Of a stretch of DNA of 64,000 nt, positions 49,716 to 61,024 are shown one piece after another. Source of the stretch: Luzula sylvatica (lineage: Eukaryota; Streptophyta; Magnoliopsida; Poales; Juncaceae); assembly GCA_946800325.1 (NCBI GenBank), contig OX326961.1, forward strand, positions 15,188,215 to 15,252,214. Reading direction: 5' to 3'. Within the stretch, counting starts at the first letter, position 1. Each line of letters starts with the position of its first letter. The translations under genes and the position numbers were made by a program. The notes under the pieces were generated by a model, which had not been told where the DNA came from, made no database searches, and saw only the letters and a list, made by a program, of their open reading frames with translations.

Positions 49716-50712
49716 CCTACCTTCCTGCATACCCACTATTTAACTAACTAAATAACTAACTAACTACTGGCTGACTATCTAACAGACTAAGTAACTAAAT
49801 AACTAACTAATTGAATAACTAACTAACTAGCAAACTAACTAACAAATAGATAACTAACTAACTGACTAACTATTTAACTAACTAACTTTCTTCTTATATA
49901 CATATTAACTAACTAACTAACTAATTAACTAACTAAGTAACTAGCTAGCTACCTTCCTACATACCCACTAACTAATTAATTTACTAACTAACTAACTAAC
50001 TAATTAACAAACTTACTAGCTAACTTACTACTAGTTAACTAACCGACTAACTAACTACCTTCCAACATACCTATTGACTAACTAACTAACAAACTAAATA
50101 ACTACTAGATAACTAACTAACTAACTAACTAATTAACTAACTATCTAACTATTTAACTAACTACCTTCTTACATAAATATTAACTAACTAACTAACTAAC
50201 TAACTAATTAACTAACAACCTAACTAACTAACTAACTAACTAATTAACTAACTAACTAACTAAGTACCTTCGTACATACCCACTAACTAACAAACTAACT
50301 AACCAACAAACTAGCCAACTAACTAACTAGCTACCTTCCCACATACGCACTTTCTAACTAACTAACAAACTAATTAACAAACTAATGGACTAACTATTTG
50401 ACTAACTAACTAACTACTAGATAACTAACTATTTAACTAATTAATTAACTAATTAACTGACTAACTAACTACTTGCTAACTAACTAACTAACTAACTAAT
50501 TAACTAACTAATTACTAACTAATTAACTAACTGACTAACTAACTAATTAACTAACTAACTAACTAGCCAAATAACTAACTAACGAACAAACATACTAATT
50601 TAGCTAACTGTTTAACTAACTAACTAACTAAATAACTAACTGACTACTAGCTAACTAACAAACTTACTAACTGATTAACAAACTAACTTACTAACTAACT
50701 AACTACTAGCTC

Positions 50713-50745
<33 letters not shown>

Positions 50746-51219
50746 TTAACGAACTAACTAACTAACTAACTAACAAACTAACCACTAGCTAACTAACTAA
50801 CAAACTAACTAATTAACTAACTTACTAACTAACTACCTTCATACATACCTATTAACTAACTAATTAACTAACTACCTAACTTACTAATTAACTAACTACC
50901 TTCCTACAAACCCACTAACTAACCAACTAACTAATGAAGTAACTAACTAACTACCTAACAAACAATTTTCATACATACCTATTAACGAACTGACAAACTA
51001 AGTGACTAATTAACTAACTAACAGACTACCTATCAACCTTCCTACATACCCACTAACTTACTAACTAAATAACTAACTAACAAACTACTAGCTAACTAAC
51101 TAACTAACTAACTAAATAACTAAATAATTGACTAACTAACTAACTAACTAACAAATAGAAAACTAACTAACTAACATTTTAACTAACTAACTTCCTTCTT
51201 ATATACATATTAACAAACT
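39475..51219 (-). repeat. TTAG satellite, CTAA orientation
   Basis: This is the longest uninterrupted array block of the window, about 11.7 kb. It contains two adjacent copies of a ~5 kb higher-order unit and recurring landmarks such as TTACCTTTTTATTTAACTTA near 41823, 43787, 46577 and 49265. Orientation flips through ACTAGT at 51217-51222. No gene is present. Confidence 0.95.
41130..51200 (-). repeat. Duplicated ~5 kb satellite higher-order unit
   Basis: Variants at about 41.1-45.7 kb recur in order at about 45.9-51.2 kb. Offsets are 4745 bp at CAGATAACTAACTTCC (41415 and 46160), 4749 bp at GCTCCC (42495 and 47244), and 5478 bp at CTTTTTATTT (43791 and 49269). The jump reflects about 0.73 kb (roughly 48.27-49.02 kb) absent from the first copy. 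A partial third copy is at 19731-22400. A local 154 bp tandem duplication sits at the junction (45741 and 45895). Confidence 0.85.
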
Positions 51220-51224
51220 AGTAT

Positions 51225-51268
<44 letters not shown>

Positions 51269-51391
51269 ATAAGTTAGTTTGTTAATCAGTTAGTTAGTAT
51301 GTTAGTTAGCTAGTAGTTAGTTAGTTAATTAGTTAGTTATTTAGTTAGTTAGTTAGTTAGTTAAACAGTTAGCTAATTAGTTTGTTTGTTT

Positions 51392-51425
<34 letters not shown>

Positions 51426-51484
51426 GGGTATGTAGTTTGTTAGTTAGTAAGTTAGTTAGTAAGTTAGTTAGTTAGTTATTTGGC

Positions 51485-51530
<46 letters not shown>

Positions 51531-51780
51531 GATAGCTAGTAGTTAGATAGTCAGTTAGTTAGTTAGTCAGATAGTTTGTTAGTTAATTAGTTAGATAATT
51601 AGTTACTTAATTAGTTCGATCGTTTGTTAGTTAGTTAGTGGGTACGCATGAAGGTAGTTAGTTAGTTAGATAGTTATTTAGTTAGCTAGCTAGCTAGGTA
51701 GTTAGTCATTAGTTAGTTCGTTAATTAGTTAATTAGTCAGTTAATTAGTTAGTTAGTTAGTTAGTTAGTTAATGGGTATG

Positions 51781-51822
<42 letters not shown>

Positions 51823-52185
51823 TTTGGCTAGTTAGTTAGTTAGTTAGATAATCAGTTAGTTAGTTAGTTAGTTAGTTAGTTAGCTAGTAGTTAGTTGGTT
51901 AGTTAGATAGTTAGTTAAATAGTTAGTTAGCTAGTAGTTAGTTAGTTAGTTAAATAGTTAGTTAATTAGTTAGTGAATTAGTTAGTTAGTTAGTTAGTTA
52001 GATAGTGGGTATGTAGGAAGGTAGTTTGTTAGTTAGTTGGCTAGTTAGTTAGTTATTTAGTTAGTTAGTGGGTTGTACGAAGGTACTTAGTTAGTTAGTT
52101 AGTTAGGTTGTTAGTTAATTAGTTAGTTAGTTAGTTAATATTTATGTAAGAAGGTAGTTGGTTAGATAGTTAGATAGTTAGTTAA

Positions 52186-52220
<35 letters not shown>

Positions 52221-52491
52221 TCTAGTAGTAAGTCAGTTAGTTAGTTAATAGGTATGTTGGAAGGTAGTTAGTTAGTCGGTTAGTCAGCTAGTTGTAAGTT
52301 AGCTAGTTAGTTAGTTAATTAGTTGGTCAGTTAGTTAGTAAATTAATTAGTTTGTGGGTATATAAGAAGGTAGGTAGCTAGCTAGTTAGTTAGTTAATTA
52401 GTTAGTTAGTTACTTAGTTAGTTACTTAGTTAATATGTATATAAGAAGGAAGTTAGTTAGTTAAATAGTTAGTTAGTTAGTTAGTTATCTA

Positions 52492-52522
<31 letters not shown>

Positions 52523-53151
52523 TTTAGTTAGTTAGTTAGTCAGCTAGTAGTTAGTTATTTAGTTCGTTAGTTAGTGGGTATGCAGGAAGGTAGGTAGTTA
52601 GTTAGTTAGTTAGCTACTTAGCTAGTAGTCAGTTAGTTAGTTATGTAGTTAATTAGTTAGTTAATTAGTTAGTTAGTTAGTGGGTATGTAGTTAGTTAGT
52701 TAGTTAGTAAGTTAGTTAGTTATCTAGTAGTTAGTTAGTTAGTTAATTAGTTAGTTAGTTAGTCAATATGTATGTAGAAAGGTAGTTAGTTAGTTTGCTA
52801 ATAGTTAGTTAGTTAGTTAGTTAGTTTATTAGTTAGTTAGTTAGTGAGTTAGTTAGTAAATTAGTTAGGTAGTGGGTATATTTGGAAGGTAGCTGGTTAG
52901 TTAGTCAGTTAGCTAATTAGTTAGTTAGTTAGTTAGTTAGCTAGTTAGTTGGTTAGTTAGTTAGTTAATATGTATATAAGAAGGTTGTTAGTTATTTAAG
53001 CTAAATAAAAAGGTAAATAGTTAGTTAGTTAGTTAGGTAGTTAGTTAGTTAGTTAGGTAGTTAGTTAGTTAGTGGGTATGTAGGAAGGTAGTTAGTTATT
53101 TAGTCAGTCGGTTAGTTAGTTAGTTAGTTAGTTAGTTAGGTTGTTAGTTAA

Positions 53152-53186
<35 letters not shown>

Positions 53187-53448
53187 ATAGTTATGTAAGA
53201 AGGTAGTTAGCTCGATAGTTTGATAGTTAGTTAATTAGTTAGTTAGTTAGTTATCTAGTAGTTAGTTAGTTAGTTAGTTAGTTAGTGAATAGGTATGTTA
53301 GAAGGTAGTTAGTTAGTCGGTTAGTTAGCTAGTAGTAAGTTAGCTAGTTAGTTAGATAATTAGTTAGTTACTTAGTAAATTAATTAGTTAGTGGGTATGT
53401 AGGAAGGTAGCTAGTTAGTTAGTTAGTTAGTTAGTTAGTTAATTAGTC

Positions 53449-53481
<33 letters not shown>

Positions 53482-54669
53482 GTTAATATGTATATAAGAA
53501 GGAAGTTAGTTAGTGAAATTGTTAGTTAGTTAGTTATCTGTTAGTTAGTTAGTTAGTTAGTTATTTAGTTAGTTAGTCAATTAGTTAGTTATTTAGTTAG
53601 TTAGTTAGTTAGTTAGCTAGTAGTTTGTTAGTTAGTTATTTAGTTAGTTAGTTAGTGGGTATGTAGGAAGGTAGGTAGGTACTTAGTTAGTTAGTTAATT
53701 TGTTAGTAAGTTAGTTAGTTAGTTAATAGGTATGTAGGAAAATAGTTAGTTAGTTAGTCAGTTTGTTATTTAATTAGTTAGTTGGTTAGTTAGTGGGTTT
53801 GTAGGAAGGTAGTTAGTTAATTAGTAAGTTAGGTAGTTAGTTAATTGGTTAGTTAATAGGTATGTATGAGGGTAGTTAGTAAGTAAGTTAGTTAATTAGT
53901 TAGATAGTTAGTAAGCTAGTGGTTAGTTAGTTAGATAGTTAGTTAGTTAGTTAGTTAGTTAATTTAGTTTATTAGTTCGTTAATTAGTTAGTTAGTTAGT
54001 TAGTTAGCTTGTTAGTTAGTTACTTAGTTAGTTAGTGAGCTAGTAGTTAGTTAGTTAGTTAGTAAGTCAGTTTGTTAATCAGTTAGTTAGCTAGTAGTTA
54101 GTTAGTGAATTAGTTAGTTATTTAGTAAGTTAGTTAGTTAAACAGTTGGCTAATTAGTTTGTTTGTTTGTTAGTTAGTTTGTTAGTTAGTGGGTATGTAG
54201 TCAGTAAGTTAGTTAGTTAGTTAGTTAGTTATTTGGCTAGTTAGTTAGTTAGTTAGTTAGTTAATTAGTTAGTTAGTTAGTTAGTTAATTAATTAGTTAG
54301 TTAGTTAGTTAATTAGTCAGTTAGTTAGTTAATTAGTTAGTTAGTTAGTTAGTTTGTTAGGTAGTAGTTAATTAGTCAGATTGTGAGTTAGTTAATTAGT
54401 TAGATAATTAGTTTGTCTATTAGTTCATTAGTTAGTTTGTTTGTTATTGGGTATGAATGAAGGTACGTAGTTAGTTAGTTAGTTAGTTAGTTAGCTAGCT
54501 AGCCAGTTAGATAGTCACTGGTTAGTTAGTTAGTTAGTTAGTTAATTAGTTAGTTAATTTGTTAGTTAGCTAGAGGTAGTTAGTGGGTATGTAGTTAGTT
54601 AGTTTGTTAGTTTGTTAGTTAGTTATTTGGCTAGTTAGTTAGTTAGTTAGTTAATCAGTTAGTTAATTC

Positions 54670-54702
<33 letters not shown>

Positions 54703-55154
54703 CTTTTAGTTAGTTAGTTAGTTAGTTAGTTTATTACTTAGTTAGTTAGTTAGTAAGTATTTAGTTAGTTAGTTAATTTTTTCGTTATTAGTTAGTTAGT
54801 TTGTTAATAAGTTAGTTAGTTAGTGGTTATTTTCGGAAGGTAGCTAGTTAGTTAGTTAGTTAGTTAGTTAATTAGTCAGCTAGTTCGTTAGTTAGTTAGT
54901 TAGTTAGCTATTAGTTAGTTAATTAGTTAGTTAGTTAGTTAGTTAGTTAATTTGTTAGTTAGTTAGTTATCTAGTGGTTAGTTAGTTAGTTAATACGTAT
55001 GTAAAAAGGTCGTTAGTTAGTTAGTTAGTTTGCTAGTAGTTAGTTAGCCAGTTAAGTAGTTAGTTAATTAGTTAGTTAGTTTGTTAATTAGTAAGCATAT
55101 TAGTTAGTTAGTGGGTATGTAGGAAGCTAGCTAGTTAGTTAGATAGTAAATAAA

Positions 55155-55189
<35 letters not shown>

Positions 55190-55344
55190 ATATGTATATA
55201 AGAAGGTAGTTAGTTAGTTAGTTAAATAAAAAGTTAAATAGTTAGTTAGTTAGTTTGTTAGTTTGTTAGTTATCTATTAGTAAGTTAGTTAGTTAGTTAG
55301 TTAATTAGTTTGTTATTCAATTAATTAGTTAGTTAGTTAGCTAG

Positions 55345-55391
<47 letters not shown>

Positions 55392-55477
55392 GTAGTAGGT
55401 GGGTATGTAGGAAGGTAGTTAATTAGTTCGATAGTTAGTTAGTTAGTTAGATAGTTAGTTAATTGGTATGTAGGAAG

Positions 55478-55526
<49 letters not shown>

Positions 55527-55564
55527 GGGTTTGTAGGAAGGTAGTTAGTTAGTTAGTTAATAAA

Positions 55565-55602
<38 letters not shown>

Positions 55603-55833
55603 CATAGGTATGTAGGAAGATAGTTAGTTAGTTAGTTAGTTAGTTAACTAGTTAGATATTTAGTTAGTTAGTAGGTTTGTAGGAAGGTAGTTAAGTAATT
55701 AGTTAGTCAGGTAGGTAATTAGTTAGTTTGCTAATAGGTATGTATGAAGGTAGTTAGTTAGTTAATTAGTTGACTAATGAATTGGCTAATTAGTTAGTTA
55801 GTGAGTTAGTTAATTCGTTAATTAGTTAGTTAA
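51220..55833 (+). repeat. TTAG satellite, TTAG orientation
   Basis: The TTAG block parallels 24.8-29.3 kb in the order of variant blocks. It ends with the target duplication AATTAGTTAGTTAA at 55820-55833. No gene is present. Confidence 0.94.
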
Positions 55834-55993
55834 TTTTTTTTTTTTTTTTTGAAATTCTTTGGAGAAGGCTTAAAATCCTTCTTCCAAATTTATATATTAA
55901 AAACTTTTTTCATGTTTTTACAAAACAACCCTATATCTTCTATATATACATCAATGTAAAAATTGGATATATATAAAAAACTTGCTTATTTTA

Positions 55994-56060
55994 CAGCCCA
56001 GCCCATTCTCTGTTTGACTGGGTTGAATTTAGGTCCCACTTTTACCATTCTCTATAAATA
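55994..56060 (+). promoter_or_regulatory. Captured plant promoter
   Basis: CAGCCCAGCCCA at 55994-56005 resembles the GCCCA-type boxes of plant housekeeping promoters. TATAAATA follows at 56053-56060, and then about 165 bp of CT-rich leader typical of plant 5' UTRs. It reads on the plus strand, opposite to the poly-A tail. Confidence 0.65.
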
Positions 56061-56228
56061 TCACGCTTTTCCTCTTTCTTTTTCTCTCTCCTTCCAGAGT
56101 CTTCTTCTCCGCCTCCATTCTTCTTCTTCTTTATCCCTCTATCTCATCGCTTCCTCTTCATCTTCTCAACAGATCTAGATCTGTCTCTCTCTCTCTTCTA
56201 ACTTTCCTCAAGCTCTTCTCGTTCTCCA

Positions 56229-56377
56229 ATGGCAGACCTTCTCCCTTTACTCAGCAGATCTTCTCTGGCTCTACTAAAGATCATCCACTCTTGTAGTACC
56301 ACATCTACAAAACTCTCTCCTTCCTTTCTGTCTTGTGAGAATGATCTCTTGCACCTCTCTCTCCATGCTGCATGCAG
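56229..56377 (+). pseudogene. Captured first coding exon, gene unknown
   Basis: An ATG in good plant context (CCAATGGC) opens 49 codons plus two bases, starting MADLLPLLSRSSLALLKIIH and containing HSCSTTSTKLSPSF. At 56377/56378 the sequence CAG|GTAAAT is a good 5' splice site; reading on gives a stop immediately (TAA). Eleven bases after the exon end the insertion terminates, so no second exon is present. Promoter, TATA box, leader, start codon and splice donor are in the correct order, which argues for a real host gene fragment. I do not recognise the protein. The overlapping ORF 55963-56178 crosses the TATA box and is not coding. Confidence 0.55.
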
Positions 56378-56388
56378 GTAAATCGCGA

Positions 56389-57246
56389 AATTAGTTAGTT
56401 AATTAGTTAGTTAGTTAGTTAGTTAGTGAGCTAGTAGTTAGTTAGTTAGTTAGTTAGTGAGTTAGTTAGTTAATCAGTTAGTTAGTTAGTTAGCCAGTAG
56501 TTAGTTAGTTTGTTAGTTAATTAGTTAGTTAATTAATTTGTTAGTTATTGAGTTGGTTATTTAGTCAGCTATTAGTTAGTTAGTTGAATAGTTAGTCCAT
56601 TAGTTAGCTTGTTAGTTAGTTAGTTAGTTAGATAATGGGTATGTCGGAAGGTAGTTATTGAGTTAGTTAGTAAGTTAGTCAGTTTAGTTAGTTAGTTAGC
56701 TAGTAGTTAGTTAGTCAGCTAGTTACTTAATTATATAGTTTGTGGGTATGTAGAAGGTAGGTAGTTAGTTAGTTAACAAGTTATTTATTTATTTAGTTAT
56801 TTAGTTAGTTAGTTAGTTAGTTATCTAGTAGTTGGTTAGTTAGTTAACTAGTTAGTTATTCAGTTAGTTAGTTAGTTAGTTATTTAGTTAGTTAGTTACT
56901 TAGCTAGTTAGTCTGTTAGATAGTTCATGGGTATGTAGGAAGGCAGTTAGTTAGATAGGTAGTTAATTAGTTAGTTAGTTAGTTAATTAGTTAGTTACTT
57001 AGTACTTAGTTAGTTATTTAGTTAGTTAGTTAGTTAGCTAGCTCATAGTTAGCTAGTAAGTTAGTTAATAGGTATGTAGGAATATAGTAAGTAAGTAAGT
57101 TAGTTAGTTAGTTAGTTAGTTAGTAAGTTAGTTAGTTAGTAAGTTAGTGGGTTTGTATGAAGGCAGTCAGTTAATTAGTTAGTTAGTTAGTTAGTTGATA
57201 GTTATGTTTTAAGGTAGTTAGTTAGTTAGTTAGTTAGTTAGCTAGG

Positions 57247-57279
<33 letters not shown>

Positions 57280-57405
57280 ATTAGTTAGTTATTTAGTTAG
57301 TTAGTTAGTTAGTTAGTCAGTTAGCTTGTAGTTAGTTAATTAGTTAGTTAGTTAGTTAATTAGTTAGTTAGTTAGTTAGTTAGTAAGTGGGTATGTACGA
57401 AGGTA
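56389..57405 (+). repeat. TTAG satellite, TTAG orientation
   Basis: The array continues after the retroposon and parallels 29.3-30.5 kb (for example GTTAACAAGT near 29706 and 56771). Orientation flips within AGGTAACTAT near 57405. No gene is present. Confidence 0.94.
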
Positions 57406-57411
57406 ACTATA

Positions 57412-57446
<35 letters not shown>

Positions 57447-57592
57447 TTAACTAACAAACTAACTAACTAGCTACCTTCGTACATACCCACTTACTAATTA
57501 ATTTACTAACTAACTGACTAATTAACTAACTAACTAGCTAACTTACTACTAGCGAACTAACCGGCTAACTAACTACCTTCCAACATACCTAT

Positions 57593-57630
<38 letters not shown>

Positions 57631-57867
57631 CTAGATAACTAACTAACTAACTACCTAATTAACTAACTAACTAACTAACCAACTAAATAACTAACTAACT
57701 AACTAACTAACTAATTAACTAACTATCTAACTATCTAACTAACTACCTTCTTACATAAATATTAACTAACTAACTAACTAACTAATTAACTAACAACCTA
57801 ACTAACTATCTAACTAACTAACTAACTAATTAACTAACTATCTAACTATGTACCTTCGTACATACCC

Positions 57868-57903
<36 letters not shown>

Positions 57904-58087
57904 GCCAATTAACTAACTAACTACCTACCTACATACCCACTATCTAACTATCTAACTAACAAACAAATTAATTAACTGATGAACTAACTATTTAACTATC
58001 TAACTGACTAATTAACAAACTCACTACTAGCTAACTAACTAACTAACCAACTGATTAACTAACTAACTAACTAACTAACTAGCCAAA

Positions 58088-58118
<31 letters not shown>

Positions 58119-58818
58119 TTAACTGACTAATTAACTAATTAACGAACTAACTAATGACTAACTACCTACCTAGCTAGCTAACTAACTAACTAACTAACTA
58201 ACTACCTTCATGCATACCCACTAACTAACTAACTAACTAACTAACTAATTAACTAACTAATTATCCAACTAATTAACTAACTAACTATCTGACTAACTAA
58301 CTAACTGACTAACTAACTACTAGCTATCAAACTAACAAACTAACTATCTAATTAACTAACTAACTCACTAACTAACTAACTAAGCAACTCAGTAATTAAC
58401 TAAGTAACTAACTAACTAGCTACCTTCCTACATACCCACTAACTAATTAATTTACTAACTAACTAACTAACTAATTAACTAACTAACTAGATAACTTACA
58501 ACTAGCTGACTAACCGACTAACTAACTTCCTTCCAACATACCTATTCACTAGCTAACTACCTAATTATCTAACTAACTACTACATAACTGACTAACTAAC
58601 TAACTAATTAACTAACTATCCAACTATCTAACTAACTACCTTCTTACATAAATATTAACTAACTAACTAACTAACAAACTAGCTAATTAACTAACAACCT
58701 AACTAACTAACTAACTAACTTACTAACTAACTAACTAACTAGCTAACTAATTAACTAACTAACTCACTAACTAACAAACTAACTAACTAACTAACTAACT
58801 GTATTCCAACATACCTAT

Positions 58819-58851
<33 letters not shown>

Positions 58852-59383
58852 GACTGACTAACTAACTAACTAACTAACTAGCTAACTAATTAACTAACTA
58901 ACTAACTAACTAAATACCAATATTCCTACATACCTATTAACTAACTAACTAACTTAGTGACTAATTGACTAACTAACTAACTAACTAACTACCTTCCTAC
59001 ATACCCACTTACTAACAAACTAACTAACAAACTAACTAACTAACTAACTAACTACTAGCTAACTAACTAACTAATAAATTGAATAACTAACTAATTAACA
59101 AACTAACTAACTTACTAATAGATAATTAACTAACTAGCAAACAAACTAACTAACTAACTAACTATTTCACTAAGAAACTAACTACCTTCTTATATGCATA
59201 TCAACTAACAAACTAACTAACTAACGAATTAACTAACTGGCTAACTAACTAGCTAACTAACAAGATAACTACTAGCTAACTAACTAACTAACTAACTGAT
59301 TAACTAACTAACTTACTATCTAACTAACTAACGAACTACTAGCTCACTAACTAACTAATTAACTAACTAACTAACTAGCTAAC
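57406..59383 (-). repeat. TTAG satellite, CTAA orientation
   Basis: The CTAA block ends at the LTR of the third retrotransposon. Its last 0.7 kb repeats the start of the 1.65 kb unit found at 35.0 and 36.8 kb. No gene is present. Confidence 0.94.
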
Positions 59384-61024
59384 TGATGAGCGGGTTTTTT
59401 AGACACTTGAAAAGTATCGTCGTTGTTTTAAACCTCGAATATCAAAGAATTTAATCTCATGTTTTTACAGTGGTAAATATGAGGATCGATCCACAGAGAG
59501 CTGGTGCATCAATTATGATTCAAAATTTTTGATTTAAACTACTCACAAAAACTACTAACTTTTGTTTCTTTGGAATTTCTCACTTGATTATGGTGTTTTA
59601 GAGGTTAAAGAGAAGTTCTTGACCAAGAAATTCCATTGAAACCAAATTTTGAGAATTTCATAAGGGTTCAGATTTATACACGATTTAAAGCACATCAAAC
59701 TAGTCAAGAAAATCAAGAAAACGCATATTTCTGCGTTTTTGCAAACAAGGCTGAAATGAGATTTTGAAGTTTATTTCAAGCAAGACAATTAACCTAGAGC
59801 TTCACGAGAGGTTCAGAGTTATAATGTAACACACAAATAACCAACTCAAGAAGTTTCAAGAACGATTAAGAGTTGGTGCATTTTTAACTAGATTGACAAA
59901 TAAGGCTGAATTATGGTTCAGAAACTAATTTCAAGCAATTCAAGAAGTTGCAAGAACGGTTCAATTATGGTGCGATTACAACGAAAATTACGCACGATTC
60001 AAAACTAGAGTAACACAAACAAGCAAGAAGTTTTGAGATTAAAAGATTCAATAAATCGCAGAATTTTCCATACACAAAGTTTAGACTAAACCAAACAACA
60101 AGAACATCAAGAGATAAGAAAGAGTACACCTAGAATGAGGGAAACTCGTGATGCAGCTCTTGGTCTTCTCTCCTCGTGCCGAAAGATCGATTTCTCACGT
60201 CACGTCGAGGACTGGTCGAAAGGAGATCGAGCTCGAGTCGTGAGGTTCGCGAAATCACCCTAAAAGAGCAAGCTCTGGTCAAGGGGTCTTTTCCACTGAT
60301 CTTCACAAAAACTCTTCTCTCCGAGTCACGAATCCAGCTCGCTGCGAAGAAAACGGATCGAGTCACGGTCACTTCTAAATCGCCCGAAAAGGAATGAGCC
60401 CTGGTCACGGTACGATCTTCGAGGAGGAGGAGGAATTGCCCGAAAGGAATGAATCCAGGTCACGGTACGAAACCTCAATGGCTTTCTTGAAGAATCTTGA
60501 AGTATCTTGGATTGTCTTGCATGTGCTTGGAAGAGAGAAAGAAGAAGAGAGAACAGAATGAGGGGGAAAGAGTCAGTCAGAGAGCACCACAACTCAAGGC
60601 CCTTGGGTCTTATTTATAGCATGCAAGGTGTATTCTGATTGGCCAGGGGTTGATGGAGAGGATTGGGGGTATTGAGGACATTTCCACCAGGATAGGTGGG
60701 AAGGATAAGGCATTGGGTTTGAGTGGATTTCGTGTAGCTCTTTGGGCTTTCTCTAACATGGGTTTATTTGCCTCCAGCCTTGTCCGTGTACCGAAAATAG
60801 CGGTATGATATATCATTTCGACTCCCTTTGGCATTCTGAAGACAACTACACTCTCCAAATCTTCAGCAAATCCTTCTAATTCCTGTGAATAGGCATAAAA
60901 CACATTAAGTGAAGTAATATTCAATTTATCTAAAATATGATGAATAAACTATGCAGAATACACTTTCACAAGGCTAAAACCTCCAAATTAAGCATGTAAA
61001 ACGTGCTCTATTTGCCTCACATCA
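59384..61024 (-). repeat. 3' LTR of diverged Athila-like element
   Basis: The 1641 bp LTR is bounded by TGATGAGCGGG and CCTCACATCA on the plus strand. Its right third aligns with the LTR at 6056 at roughly 75% by eye. The left part is different and holds imperfect repeats around TCAAGAAGTTTCAAGAACG (near 59846 and 59940). Confidence 0.88.
60611..60642 (-). promoter_or_regulatory. LTR core promoter of diverged element
   Basis: In minus sense CCAAT (60638-60642) precedes TATAAATA (60611-60618) by about 20 bp, the same layout as in the tandem elements. Confidence 0.65.

Larger units (their letters stand above)
55834..56388 (-). mobile_element. Poly-A retroposon with transduced gene promoter and exon
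   Basis: The 555 bp insertion is flanked by the 14 bp duplication AATTAGTTAGTTAA (55820-55833 and 56389-56402). It has a 17-base T run on the plus strand, that is a poly-A tail on the minus strand. Its minus-strand 3' part (~130 bp) matches the retroposon at 30046-30234, including the hairpin TTGGAAGAAGG/CCTTCTCCAA before the tail. The rest is plant promoter, leader and first exon in antisense to the element. The paralogous array at about 29315-29345 lacks the insertion and has the target once. Confidence 0.78.

Noticed and set aside
55963..56178. 71-codon plus-strand ORF before the captured exon
   Set aside because: It starts upstream of the TATA box and runs through the CT-rich leader; Ser/Leu richness reflects the CT composition.
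55834..56388. Helitron capture of the gene fragment
   Set aside because: A 17-base poly-T/poly-A end, a 14 bp target duplication and a 3' module shared with another poly-A insertion fit retroposition better. No TC start or CTRR end with hairpin is seen at the boundaries.
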